Assembly: GCA_963748295.1 (NCBI GenBank)
Contig: CAVVIH010000006.1
Coordinates: 1,240,001 to 1,304,000 of the forward strand
DNA: 64,000 nucleotides
Direction of reading: 5' to 3'
From: CAVVIH01 sp963748295
Lineage (GTDB): Bacteria > Acidobacteriota > Vicinamibacteria > Vicinamibacterales > 2-12-FULL-66-21
The notes beneath the pieces were generated by a model that did no database searches, was not told where the DNA came from, and worked only from the letters and a program-made list of their open reading frames with translations. Below are positions 18,290 to 27,154 of the stretch, piece after piece. Position 1 is the stretch's first letter. Every line of letters starts with the position of its first letter. The position numbers were made by a program, and so were the translations under genes.

Positions 18290-19723
18290 GTGACACTTGC
18301 GGCGCTCGGAAGCACCCTGGCCCTGACGGCGCGTTCGGAACCTGCAGGCGGCGACTGGCCGATGTGGGGAGGCACGCCGGACCGCAACATGGTGTCCAGC
18401 ATGAAGGGGCTTCCGACGACGTGGGACGTCAAGACGAAAAAGAACATCAAGTGGGTCGCGGAGCTCGGCTCGCAGACATACGGCAATCCCGTCGTCTCCA
18501 ACGGCGTGGTGCTCGTCGGCACGAACAACGAGTCGATGAAGGACCCGAACGTCAAGGGAGACAAGGGCATCGTGATGGCGTTCCGCGAGTCGGACGGCCA
18601 GTTCCTGTGGCAGGCGGTGCACGACAAGCTCGCGGCGGGACGCGCCAACGACTGGCCGTTCCAGGGGGTCTGCTCGTCGCCGCTGGTCATCGACGGCGTG
18701 GCCTACTACGTGTCGAATCGCGGCGAGGTCGTGGCGCTCGACATCCAGGGCTTCCGCGACGGCGGCGAGAATGACGGCCCGTTCAAGGGGGAAAAGCAGA
18801 CGCGCGAGACCGACGCGGACATCCTCTGGACCTTCGACATGATGGAGGAGCTCGGCGTCTCGCAGCACAACATGGCGAACTCCTCGCCCGTATTCTTCGA
18901 GAACCTGATCTACGTCAACACGTCGAACGGCCAGGACGAAAGCCACGTCAACGTGCCGTCGCCGAAGGCGCCGGGCATCATCGCGCTCGATCGGACAACC
19001 GGGAAGCTGGTGTGGGAAGACAAGCCGTCGGTCGGCGAGAAGATTCTCCACGGCCAGTGGTCATCGCCCGCGGTCGGCAAGATCGGCGATACGGTGCAGG
19101 TGGTGATCGGTCAGGGTGACGGCTGGGTTCGCGGCTTCGAGGCGAAGACCGGCAAGAAGCTGTGGGAATTCGACCTCAATCCGAAAGACTCGGTCTGGCC
19201 GAAGACCCGCAACGAGGTGATCAGCACGCCGGTCATTCAGGAGAACGTCGTCTACATCGCCAACGGCCAGGATCCCGAGCACGGCGAGGGCGTCGGCCAT
19301 CTCTACGCGATCGACGCGACCAAGCGCGGCGACATCACCGAGTCCGGACGGATCTGGCATTACGGCGACGTCCGCCGATCGATCTCGACGGGCGCGCTGT
19401 TCAACGGAATCCTCTTCTACTCGGACTTCAGCGGGTTCCTGCACGCGCTGGACGCCAAGACCGGCAAGCAGCTCTGGAAGCACGACATGTTTGCCGCCAT
19501 CTGGGGATCGCCGATGGTCATCGACGGCAAGGTGTACCTCGGCGACGAGGACGGCGACATCACCGTGCTCAACGCCGACCGCACGATGAAGGTGATCGTC
19601 GAGAACAACATGGGCAGCTCGGTCTACTCGACGCCCGTGCCGGCCAATGGCACGCTGTTCATCATGAACCGGAATCAGCTCTTCGCCCTCACGGAGTCGA
19701 CGACAACGAACGGCAAGAACTGA
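18290..19723 (+). CDS. PQQ-like beta-propeller protein (3 of 8); start disrupted by a one-base insertion
   Basis: The open frame starts at a GTG at 18290 and gives 477 residues, but this start leaves a signal peptide without a basic end. An ATG at 18265 lies one base out of frame. Removing one A from the run of five after it gives MKRFVFAAVTLAALGSTLAL, a textbook signal peptide continuing into this frame. The intended product is therefore about 485 residues. The hallmark is DWPMWGGTPDRNMVSS. Blades include FRESDGQFLWQA, LDRTTGKLVWEDK, FEAKTGKKLWEFD and LDAKTGKQLWKHD. The sequence is periplasmic and related to BamB-type propellers. It follows the 766-codon paralogue with an 84-base gap and probably shares its transcript. 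Confidence 0.87.
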   Translation: MTLAALGSTLALTARSEPAGGDWPMWGGTPDRNMVSSMKGLPTTWDVKTKKNIKWVAELGSQTYGNPVVSNGVVLVGTNNESMKDPNVKGDKGIVMAFRESDGQFLWQAVHDKLAAGRANDWPFQGVCSSPLVIDGVAYYVSNRGEVVALDIQGFRDGGENDGPFKGEKQTRETDADILWTFDMMEELGVSQHNMANSSPVFFENLIYVNTSNGQDESHVNVPSPKAPGIIALDRTTGKLVWEDKPSVGEKILHGQWSSPAVGKIGDTVQVVIGQGDGWVRGFEAKTGKKLWEFDLNPKDSVWPKTRNEVISTPVIQENVVYIANGQDPEHGEGVGHLYAIDATKRGDITESGRIWHYGDVRRSISTGALFNGILFYSDFSGFLHALDAKTGKQLWKHDMFAAIWGSPMVIDGKVYLGDEDGDITVLNADRTMKVIVENNMGSSVYSTPVPANGTLFIMNRNQLFALTESTTTNGKN

Positions 19724-19760
19724 TCCGCCTTCCCGCTCGTCGCCTAGGAACCTCGCGCAT

Positions 19761-21103
19761 ATGCACAAGTCGGCTCAAGGTGTCTCTGACCTGTGTCGGT
19801 CTCGTCTGCTTCAGCGGAATCGCCGCCGCGCAGCACTGGCCCGCGTTCCGCGGACCGGATTCGAGCGGGGTCGCACAGCCGCCCTCGCGTCCACCGGTGA
19901 CGTGGGACGTCGCCGGGTCGAAGAACGTCGCGTGGAAGATCGCGATACCCGGCCTGGCGCATTCGAGCCCGATCGTGTTCGGCGACCGGATTTTCGTCAC
20001 CACCGCGGTGGCGTCGAGCGGCGCATCCGCGATCAAGACCGGCGACGCGAGCAAGTCGGGCATCGACGCGGCGCCGGACATGGTCAGCCACACCTGGCGT
20101 CTGCTCGCCATCGACAAGGCCAGCGGGAAGATTCTCTGGAACCGCGAAGTCCACAAAGGGCGTGCCGCGGATGAAGCGCCACGTCAAGGCCAGCCACGCC
20201 TCGTCCACGCCGGCGACCGACGGCCGCAGCATCGTGGCGCTGCTCGGCACTGAAGGGCTCTTCTGCTTCGACATGAGCGGGACGCTGCGCTGGCGGCAGG
20301 ACCTCGGCGTCATGGACGTCGGGCTGGTCGACGATCCGAGCTACCAGTGGGGACCGGCCAGCTCTCCGGTCATCTTCGAGAACCTCGTCATCGTCCAGAA
20401 CGATCGCCACAAGGAGTCGTTCGTCGCCGCCTACGACATCGCCACGGGCAAGGAAGTGTGGCGGACCGCGCACGACGAGTATCCGTCCTGGGCGACGCCC
20501 GCGATCGTGCGCCGCGGCGGCCGCACCGAGGTCGTGACCAACTCCGGAAAATTCATCCGCGGCTTCGATCCGAAGTCCGGCCGCGAGCTGTGGCGCATTT
20601 CCGACAACCTCACGCAGGTGAAGGTGCCCACCCCGGTCGTCGCGGGCGACCTCGTGATCGTCACCGGAGGTTATCCGCCGGGCGGCCGGCCGATTTACGC
20701 GATTCGCCCGGGCGGATCCGGAGAGATCGATGCGTCGAAGGCGTTCGCGTGGCGGACGGATCGCGGCGCCCCCTATACAGGAACGCCGCTGGTCTACGAC
20801 GGCATCGTCTACGCGTGCACCGACAACGGCATTCTCGGCGCCTACGATGCGGCAACGGGCGCGCGGATCTATCAGCAGCGCGTCAGTCCATCCGCGGCGG
20901 CTTTCAGCGCCTCGCCGGTTGCGGCCGACGGCAAGATCTATCTCGCGAGCGAAGAGGGTGACGTGTACGTCGTTCGCGCCGGGCGCACGTTCGAGCTGCT
21001 GGCGACCAATCCGTTCGGCGAGCCGCTGATGGCCACGCCGGCGATTTCCGGAAACATGCTGATCGTCCGGACCATCGGTCAGCTCATAGGGATTCGGTCG
21101 TGA
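19761..21103 (+). pseudogene. PQQ-like beta-propeller gene (4 of 8) with two one-base frameshifts
   Basis: The coding content runs from ATG 19761 to TGA 21103 but changes frame twice. After MHKS an extra G (near 19771) moves the signal peptide LKVSLTCVGLVCFSGIAAA into the next frame. The hallmark HWPAFRGPDSSGVAQ follows. Near 20157-20161 (AAAGGGCGTG) another extra base splits the protein between WNREVHKG and VPRMKRHVKASHASS. The second part (20162-21103) is an intact 313-codon frame with propeller blades (YDIATGKEVWRT; FDPKSGRELWRI). Correcting both gives 446 residues with no other defect. Sequencing error is more likely than true decay, because both halves keep normal codon use. Confidence 0.8.
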
Positions 21104-22248
21104 GGCGCCGCATCGCCGCGCACGCCGTCACCATCCTGTGCCTCGCGGCGGCTGTTGCGGCGCAGGGGGCGGGACAGGCTCCGCGCGCGCAGCACGAATC
21201 TTCGCCCGCCGACAGGTGGGCGCAGTTCCGGGGATCGCCGTCGCTCACCGGCGTGTCGGATGCGAAGCTGCCCGCCACGCTGAAAGTGCTGTGGACCTAC
21301 GAGGCCGGCGACGCGATCGATTCTTCCGCGGCGATCGCCGACGGCGTCGTCTACGTGGGCTCGGCAACCGGCGAGCTGCACGCCATCAACCTGGCGGACG
21401 GCAAGCCGAAGTGGAAGTACAAGGCGGCCGAGGAAGGCATCGGCGAGTCGTCGCCGGCGGTCGCCGGCGGACTTGTTTACGTCGGCGATCTCGCCGGCGT
21501 GCTGCACGCGGTCGACGTCGCGAGCGGCAAGGCGGTGTGGACGTTCAAGACCGGCACGGAGATCAAGTCTTCGCCCGTGGTCGCCGGCGATCGCGTGCTG
21601 ATCGGCTCGTACGACGCGCATCTCTACGCACTCGGCGCGAAAGACGGCAAGCTCGCCTGGAAGCTTCGCACCGAAGGCTACGTGCACGCGACGCCTTCGG
21701 TGGTGGACGGCGTCGCATACATCGCCGGATGCGACGAGATCCTCAGAGGCATCAGGGTCAGCGACGGCAAGGAAATCCTCGAGCTTTCGTCAGGCGCCTA
21801 CACGGGGGCGTCGCCGGTCGTCTCCGACGGCCGGGCGTATTACGGCACCTACGAGAACGAGGTGCTCGGCGTCGATCTGAAGGCGAAGAAGATCGTCTGG
21901 AAGTACAAGCACCCCGACCGCAACTTTCCGTTCTATTCGTCGGCCGCGCTCAGCGGCGACCGCCTCGTCGTCGGCGGCCGCGACAAGATGGTGCACGCGA
22001 TTCAGAAGGACAGCGGCAAGGCGCTGTGGACGTTCATGACGCGCGCCCGGGTGGATTCGTCGCCGGTGATCGCCGGTGGCCGCGTTTACATCGGCGGCAG
22101 CGACGGGAAGCTCTACGTGCTCGATCTGGCGACTGGCAAGAGCGTCTTCGAGTTCGAGGCTGGTGGACCGCTCTCGGCGTCCCCGGCGGTTGCGGCCGGT
22201 CGGCTTGTGATCGGTTCTCAGGACGGAAAGTTATTCTGCCTCGGGTAG
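21100..22248 (+). CDS. PQQ-like beta-propeller protein (5 of 8), BamB-like
   Basis: This encodes 382 residues from a GTG at 21100 that overlaps the previous stop by four bases (GTGA), implying translational coupling. The signal peptide (AVTILCLAAAVAAQ) precedes the hallmark DRWAQFRGSPSLTGVSD. Seven or so regular blades follow (INLADGKPKWKYK, VDVASGKAVWTFK, LGAKDGKLAWKLR, IQKDSGKALWTFM, LDLATGKSVFEFE). It is the shortest and most regular member and closest in form to BamB, though the context is not an outer-membrane assembly operon. It ends the five-propeller array and converges on a serine hydrolase gene. Confidence 0.9.
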   Translation: MRRRIAAHAVTILCLAAAVAAQGAGQAPRAQHESSPADRWAQFRGSPSLTGVSDAKLPATLKVLWTYEAGDAIDSSAAIADGVVYVGSATGELHAINLADGKPKWKYKAAEEGIGESSPAVAGGLVYVGDLAGVLHAVDVASGKAVWTFKTGTEIKSSPVVAGDRVLIGSYDAHLYALGAKDGKLAWKLRTEGYVHATPSVVDGVAYIAGCDEILRGIRVSDGKEILELSSGAYTGASPVVSDGRAYYGTYENEVLGVDLKAKKIVWKYKHPDRNFPFYSSAALSGDRLVVGGRDKMVHAIQKDSGKALWTFMTRARVDSSPVIAGGRVYIGGSDGKLYVLDLATGKSVFEFEAGGPLSASPAVAAGRLVIGSQDGKLFCLG

Positions 22249-22250
22249 AC

Positions 22251-23421
22251 CTAGCGCTGGGCACTGGGCGTTGGGCGCTCGCGGCAACGATCGCTGCAAA
22301 CTCGGTCAGAAAGCGTGACAACGGACGCCCAGTCGAGCGCGGCGCGCTCGAGTTGACCTGCACGGCGATCGACGTCTTCAGCTCCGGAAAGTACATCATG
22401 TCGGTCTGATAGCCGGGCATGAAGCCACTGTGGCCGTAGGTCGTCCCCTGCGGCGTCGGCCTGATGATCACGCCAAGGCCGTACTTCGTCTCGGGCCCGA
22501 GCTTCGCGGGCACACCGTTCAGCAGATCGTCCATCAGCGCCGAATCGATCACTTTCCCTTCGTAGAGCAGCTTCGCCCAGCGGGCGAGGTCGGTCGCCGT
22601 CACCGCCAGGCCGCCGCCGGTCCACTCGAACTGCGGATTGATCGCGAACTTGCCGTCCTTGATCATCTCGTCGGTGCCGCCGAACGGATTGTTCGGCCCG
22701 GCATACCCTTGCACGAGCCCCGGCACAGTGCGGCCTCGACGGGCACGGTGTCCTTGAGACGATGTGGGACGAGAATCTGCTGGCGCAGCCGCTGGTAGTA
22801 CGGCGCGCCCCCGGTCTTCTCGATGATCATGCCGAGGACGATGTAGTTCGTGTCGGAGTATTCCCATCCTTCCCCAGGCGCGAAGGGCGGCTGGGCGTCG
22901 AAGAGATACGCGAGGCGGTCGGCTGGCGTCCACACCTTGTCGGGATTCGCGGTCAGGTCCGCGGTGAATTTCGGGTTCAGCTCGTAGCGCACCAGCCCGC
23001 TGGTGTGCGTCATCAGCTGGCGCACGGTGATGCCGTCGGCATTCGGCAGCCGCTTGAACCACGGCTCGGCGCCGAGGTATTTCGAGATCGGATCGTCGAG
23101 TCCGATCTTCTTCTCGTGCACGAGCTGCAGCGCGACGGCCGAGACGTAGGTCTTCCCGACGCTCCCGAGCAGCAGCCGATCGGTCGGCTTCATCGGCGTG
23201 CCGGCGGTTCGATCGGAGACGCCGACTGCCAGTGCGATCTGCGTGCCGTCCGCGAGCACGATCCCCGCCGTGCCGCCCGGGAACGATCCGGCCTTGTGCA
23301 GTTCTTCGAACTTCGCCTGGAGCTGGTCGCGGAGAGATTGGGCCGCGGGCTGCGGTTGCTGTGCGGCGGTCTGCGCGATGAAGAGCAGCGACAGCCAGAG
23401 CACTGGCTTAGCGAGCGTCAT
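22251..23421 (-). pseudogene. Serine hydrolase (beta-lactamase/DD-peptidase-like family) with one-base frameshift and unclear 3' end
   Basis: The N-terminal 235 codons read from the ATG at 23421: signal peptide (VLWLSLLFIAQTAAQQ), the SxxK nucleophile motif in LLLGSVGKTYVSA, and YSDTNYIVLGMI at the second catalytic motif. Near 22731-22735 one base (a C on the coding strand) is missing, and the protein continues in another frame with RTVPGLVQGYAGPNNPFGG and the third motif YGHSGFMPGYQ. That frame then runs on past the repeat at 22253-22281 and stops only at 22034, inside the convergent propeller gene. A stop at 22251 is reached if one more base is restored. The gene is probably functional in the organism as a secreted penicillin-binding-type esterase or peptidase. 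Confidence 0.78.
22253..22281. repeat. GCGCTGGGC/GTTGGGCGC-type repeat at a convergent junction
   Basis: AGCGCTGGGCACTGGGCGTT and the following GGGCGCT make up this short repeat. The same family occurs at 47418-47449, 55652-55705 and 60158-60181. Here it abuts the propeller stop and the end of the serine hydrolase. Confidence 0.6.
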
Positions 23422-23510
23422 GGCGCAGATCTTACTCGTAACGACTGCGCCCCCCCTTATCGCGGCATGAGATCGCCGATCGCCGGAGCCGGGCTATCGG
23501 CTCGGCGCTC

Positions 23511-23571
23511 CGACCCTTCGACAAGCTCAGGGTCGTCCCGAGCCCAGTCGAGGGACGACTTCGCGGCGCGG
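23511..23571. repeat. Left arm of a 61-bp inverted repeat bounding an orphan gene
   Basis: It starts CGACCCTTCGACAAGCTCAG and is the reverse complement of 24437-24497 in 59 of 61 positions by eye. The rest of the 209-base gap before the serine hydrolase start shows nothing else recognisable. Confidence 0.88.
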
Positions 23572-23630
23572 AAAAACGGCTCCTCCGCGATTGGCTTAGA
23601 TGCCGGCTCCGCCGTCACGATGGCGACTCA

Positions 23631-24098
23631 TCACAAGCCACGAATCTCGAACCATTCATCGTGACAGACATGTGCCCTCACGACGTCGGCCCGGCCGCTC
23701 ACTGAACACAGGAGATCGGCATCCCAGGCATTCTCCATCACGAGCGTGACCAATTCCACGAGTTGCGTCCGTTCCTCCGGCTCAAAGCGGTGCCCCGGCG
23801 CCTTTTCAATCGATCGGCGTTCCTGGCGGGCGCCCCGCCATGCGTAAAACGTGGGCCAGTCTTCTCCCGACGGCCAGATACCCCATTCGCGTATCCACAC
23901 CAGACACTCATCCCAGGCGCCGAGCCACCTCACGAGTTCTTCGGCGGACGCGTGCTCCGAACCTGAGCGAGAGCCGTGAGCATACACAGCGTCGGACTTT
24001 GACTGGAGATTGGGCAGCTCAACGGAAAAGTCCGCGCCCGTGATCAGTCCTCGTTCCCTGGCCCAATCGCAGATCTCGTTGATTTCAAGAAACTCCAT
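23631..24098 (-). CDS. Orphan acidic Trp-rich protein of unknown function
   Basis: The product is 155 residues from the ATG at 24098, with a good ribosome site (ATGAGGAACC). It has no signal peptide or membrane segment. It is Trp- and Glu-rich (ELVRWLGAWDECLVWIREWG; EWGIWPSGEDWPTFYAWRG), with a helical middle and a C-terminal half containing ERTQLVELVTLVMENAWDAD. The family is not recognised. Size, acidity and Trp content recall small immunity or SMI1-like proteins, but no toxin partner is seen, so this is only a suggestion. The gene lies alone between the two arms of a 61-bp inverted repeat, which suggests that it may have arrived or moved as a unit. Confidence 0.7.
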   Translation of the reverse strand: MEFLEINEICDWARERGLITGADFSVELPNLQSKSDAVYAHGSRSGSEHASAEELVRWLGAWDECLVWIREWGIWPSGEDWPTFYAWRGARQERRSIEKAPGHRFEPEERTQLVELVTLVMENAWDADLLCSVSGRADVVRAHVCHDEWFEIRGL

Positions 24099-24320
24099 GG
24101 TTCCTCATGAGGCCTTCTTCGACTGAAAGCGGTTCGCGTCTGTAAATTCCGCACTCCCGGCGGAGTCGGGCTGTCGGATCGGACCGCCGTTTGAGCGGCG
24201 CGATGATCGACAGCTCTAAAACGGCCCCGGGGCGTCAGGTTGCGGCGGAGGCGCCGATTCGTCTCAGGCATCCGCACAACCCCACCGCCCAACCGATTGT
24301 TCGCCGGCTTTCGGAGAACC

Positions 24321-24580
24321 CGAGTCCGCCTTCGCTCGCGCTCGATACAGGCGAGCTACGGCGAGACCTCGCCGTAGCCTTCGGCGAAGGCGGGCCGAAG
24401 CCGGCGTCGTGAGCGGATAGCGTAGGAGGCGTTTTGCCGCGCCGCGAAGTCGTCCCTCGACTACGCTCGGGACGACCCTGAGCTTGTCGAAGGGTCGGCG
24501 GGCCGAGTCCGCCTTCGCTCGCGTTCGATTCCGCGCGAGCTCCGGCGAGACCTCGCCGTAGCCTTGGCGAAGGAGGGCCG
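24321..24580. repeat. Two direct copies of a 78-bp palindromic repeat flanking the right 61-bp arm
   Basis: Copies at 24321-24398 and 24503-24580 both start CCGAGTCCGCCTTCGCTCGC and contain the palindromic core GGCGAGACCTCGCC. Related sequence with CTCCGCCAAGGCTACGGCG lies at 40927-40960. The whole stretch 24099-24605 has no credible gene. Confidence 0.8.
24437..24497. repeat. Right arm of the 61-bp inverted repeat bounding an orphan gene
   Basis: It starts CCGCGCCGCGAAGTCGTCCC and ends CTTGTCGAAGGGTCG, complementary to 23511-23571 with two mismatches. It lies between the two 78-bp direct repeats. Confidence 0.88.
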
Positions 24581-24605
24581 ATAGCCCGCCTCCGCCGTCC
24601 TGTGG

Positions 24606-25172
24606 TCACTCCGCCGCGTCGGAAAGCAGAATTCGATAGCGCAGACTCGCTGCCCCGCCGTGCGCCTCGGATTTGTGAAAACGCTCGACGAGTGTGCCGC
24701 CATTCACCTCGATGACACGGCGGGAAGCTAGATTGTCTGCATCGGCGGTTAACTCGATATAGGCCAGGCCCTCGGCTCGGGCCAGCGGCAGCAGCAACTC
24801 CAGGGCACGCGTTGCGTATCCGCGCCGACGTTTCCAGGGGACTACTGAGTACCCTACGTGTCCTAAACAGTAGGGCGGCAACGCTGTGGTGCCCGGCTGC
24901 CAACGAAAGCCGATGGAACCACAGAATTCTCCATCCCACATCCACAGCGAATACCCAGGCAGCCTTGGAACCGAGGATCCGTCAGGTAACACGATCGCCG
25001 GCCCCTTCGCCTCGCGATCAACTTGTTCCCGAACGAAACGCTGCGGATCTTTCTCAATTCGTGCGAGCTCGTCTAGCGTAGCCTGCGGACGCAGGTTGTC
25101 CGGCGACCAACCCTCCTGCAGGGCATGCACATAACCGGGAAGATACCGCTCGTCGGGCCAAACAAGATTCAT
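24606..25172 (-). CDS. GNAT family N-acetyltransferase
   Basis: This is 188 residues from the ATG at 25172. The acetyl-CoA binding motif of the GNAT fold is clear: LGHVGYSVVPWKRRRGYATR near 105-123, then ALELLLPLARAEGLAYIELT, and the late beta-strand region ADNLASRRVIEVNGGTLVER near 144-162. The N-terminal half (YLPGYVHALQEGWSPDNLRP) resembles acetyltransferases of the small-molecule type. The substrate cannot be told. It is followed on the same strand by no gene for 500 bases, and preceded 18 bases upstream by the HTH-DUF4177 gene, so the two may be co-transcribed. Confidence 0.88.
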   Translation of the reverse strand: MNLVWPDERYLPGYVHALQEGWSPDNLRPQATLDELARIEKDPQRFVREQVDREAKGPAIVLPDGSSVPRLPGYSLWMWDGEFCGSIGFRWQPGTTALPPYCLGHVGYSVVPWKRRRGYATRALELLLPLARAEGLAYIELTADADNLASRRVIEVNGGTLVERFHKSEAHGGAASLRYRILLSDAAE

Positions 25173-25190
25173 CCTAGTGATGTGGGGCGA

Positions 25191-25565
25191 CTACGACCTG
25201 GCACGTTTGAGGATCAACGTATAGACGACCTTGGTCATCAACGTGTTGAACATCGCGGTCGAGGATACCAGCTCCCATCCCTCGGCTCCGGCGCTGGCCA
25301 GTTCAGTCTGAAGTGCAGTGCGGTCTTTAGTCTCGAGGACCTTGTATTCCCATTGCTGGCGCATGTAAATCTCCTGATGATCGAGGTCATGGATGTCAAG
25401 GTCCAGTGCCGCTGCGAGAGCCTTCTTTGACTGAAGCGAGGCCGAGGCCTCTCCCTCTATGCGCTGTATGGTCCGGAGGTTGAGCCCAGCTGCTATCGCC
25501 AGTTCTTCCTGAGACCAGGACTTCTCTCTTCTGGCCTCGAGGACTCGGTCCCGATTGATCTTCAT
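25191..25565 (-). CDS. XRE-type HTH regulator fused to a DUF4177-like domain
   Basis: The product is 124 residues from the ATG at 25565 (MKINRDRVLEARREKSWSQ); an upstream in-frame start at 25610 adds unconserved residues. Residues 1-65 form a Cro/CI-type helix-turn-helix (SQEELAIAAGLNLRTIQRIE). The last 55 residues match DUF4177: QQWEYKVLETKDRTALQTEL and AGAEGWELVSSTAMFNTLMT. DUF4177 is normally a free-standing small protein, so this fusion may be a sensor-regulator, but no ligand is known. It lies directly upstream of the GNAT gene, which could be its target or partner. Confidence 0.82.
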   Translation of the reverse strand: MKINRDRVLEARREKSWSQEELAIAAGLNLRTIQRIEGEASASLQSKKALAAALDLDIHDLDHQEIYMRQQWEYKVLETKDRTALQTELASAGAEGWELVSSTAMFNTLMTKVVYTLILKRARS

Positions 25566-25713
25566 CGATGGTCCTTGACGGTGGTGGTTCACGACTCCAC
25601 CGTCCGGCATTTGGGTGGAAACCGCTACGGCATTCCGGCGAACGCCGGCCGACGACGATACGACAGTTATACGACAGATGGGTTTTGACCCGGAATTAGA
25701 CCGCGGTATTCTC

Positions 25714-27045
25714 CTACGCCGCGCCCTCGCGGCTCACGAGCATCATCGTGATGTCGTCGGATTGCCGGGCGGTGCCGCGGAAGCGCACGACGGCCGCGAT
25801 AATCGCGTCGAGCGCGCCCGCGGGCTCGGATGGTCCGGGCCCGCCGATGGCGGCCTCGAGCCGCTCGTCACCGAACTGCTCACCGGCCCTGTTCTCGGCC
25901 TCAGTGACGCCGTCGGTGTAGAGCAGCAGCCGCGAGCCAGCGCGCAACTCGGCGGACGCCTCAGGGAACGGCATGCCGTCGATCATCCCGAGCACGACGG
26001 CTGTGGCATCCAGCGGCCGGCGTCCGTCCCTGTCGTACAGATACGGCGGATTGTGTCCGGCGTTGACGTAGATCAGCCGGCCGGTGGCAAGGTCGATCTC
26101 GCCATAGAAGCACGTGATCATCCGGTTGTCGGGCGTATTGGCGACCAGGTGCGTGTTCAGCGCCGTCATGAGCGCCGTGCCACGGAGACCGGCCGAGAGC
26201 AGGCTGCGCAGGCTGCCGCGCAGCAGCGTCATCAGCAGGGCGGCCGGCAAGCCCTTGCCCGCCACGTCGGCCACGACGAAGGCCAGCCGCCCGTCGCCGA
26301 GATCGATCACGTCGTAGTAGTCGCCACCCACCTCGGCCGCCGGCTGCATGCGGGCGTGAATCGACACAGGTCCGTGGCGCGACGCTTCGGCGGCCACGAG
26401 CGAAGTCTGGATCTCGCGCGCGGTCTCGAGGTCGGCGCGCATCTTGACGCCTTCACGGAAGATCTCGGCGACGATCAGCAGCGCCAGGCCGGCCAGCACC
26501 ACGGAGGCACGGGGCGCGAACACCGCGTGGAACGAGATCTGCGCGCTCGACAGGCCGTCGGCAACGGCCCGCTGCCCCAGATACTGGAGTGCTGCCCAGG
26601 CCAGTTCGCCAGTCACCAGCGCGAGGCCGATGAAGCGCAGGCGCCGGGCGTTCTCGTCCAGGAATGGCCGGCCTTCGACCAGCCGGCGGAAGATCCGCCG
26701 CAGCTGGTGCAGGATCACCAGGATGACGCTCATCACACCGGTCACGCCCGCAACCGTCAGGACGACAGAGGCTGCCGGCGGGCTGGTGATCGTCAGGTTG
26801 CCGCGAGCGTCCTCGATTCGGGCATCCACCGCCGTGCCGCCGGCCCGTTGTATCCGATACGCCGATTGATCGATCTCGAAGCGCACCGGCAGGCTGAGAC
26901 TGACGCTGCCGGTGTTAGTCGGCCACGCCACGACGGCCACGGCGGCGACCACCGACAGTACGGCAGCCAGGCAGGCCAGGTAGAAGGCGACGTCGAGCAG
27001 CACCTTGAAGAACGACGACAGGGAACGCCGGCCCAGGAGGTTCAT
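25714..27045 (-). CDS. RsbU-type PP2C phosphatase with DUF2975-like membrane domain
   Basis: This is 443 residues from the ATG at 27045. Four or more membrane segments fill the first 200 residues (FFKVLLDVAFYLACLAAVLS; VVLTVAGVTGVMSVILVILH). The segment LRRIFRRLVEGRPFLDENAR is typical of DUF2975. A short helical linker (LETAREIQTSLVAAE) leads into a SpoIIE/RsbU phosphatase domain with its metal-binding acids: EVGGDYYDVIDLGDG, VADVAGKGLPAALLM, LLYTDGVTEAENRAG and RQSDDITMMLV. Such enzymes dephosphorylate anti-anti-sigma factors in stress or partner-switching pathways. No STAS or RsbW gene is nearby. The gene ends an operon-like run with the AI-2E-type exporter. Confidence 0.9.
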   Translation of the reverse strand: MNLLGRRSLSSFFKVLLDVAFYLACLAAVLSVVAAVAVVAWPTNTGSVSLSLPVRFEIDQSAYRIQRAGGTAVDARIEDARGNLTITSPPAASVVLTVAGVTGVMSVILVILHQLRRIFRRLVEGRPFLDENARRLRFIGLALVTGELAWAALQYLGQRAVADGLSSAQISFHAVFAPRASVVLAGLALLIVAEIFREGVKMRADLETAREIQTSLVAAEASRHGPVSIHARMQPAAEVGGDYYDVIDLGDGRLAFVVADVAGKGLPAALLMTLLRGSLRSLLSAGLRGTALMTALNTHLVANTPDNRMITCFYGEIDLATGRLIYVNAGHNPPYLYDRDGRRPLDATAVVLGMIDGMPFPEASAELRAGSRLLLYTDGVTEAENRAGEQFGDERLEAAIGGPGPSEPAGALDAIIAAVVRFRGTARQSDDITMMLVSREGAA

Positions 27046-27055
27046 CGCGAATTGA

Positions 27056-27154
27056 TCACAGCTTCGAAATCAGATAGGCGATCCCGATCACGATCGCCGC
27101 GAGGACAATCAGGATCGTCTCGACCCGGCGCAGCTGACTCTCACCTATCTTCAT
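27056..27154 (-). CDS. 32-residue single-span membrane peptide
   Basis: A short frame from the ATG at 27154 encodes MKIGESQLRRVETILIVLAA followed by IVIGIAYLISKL. It has a basic N-terminus and one membrane helix. A ribosome site GAGGTGGCCG precedes the ATG. The gene overlaps the end of the exporter gene by 14 bases and ends 10 bases before the phosphatase start, a tight operon fit. Its function is unknown; small membrane peptides often modulate neighbouring transporters or sensors. Confidence 0.6.
   Translation of the reverse strand: MKIGESQLRRVETILIVLAAIVIGIAYLISKL

Noticed and set aside
16193..19051. 952-codon open frame on the minus strand
   Set aside because: It lies entirely antisense to two propeller genes with clear family motifs; the product is Arg/His/Asp-rich low complexity, a GC-rich shadow.
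23631..24098. Immunity protein of a toxin-antitoxin or contact-inhibition pair
   Set aside because: Composition is suggestive, but no toxin gene or polymorphic-toxin motif is adjacent.
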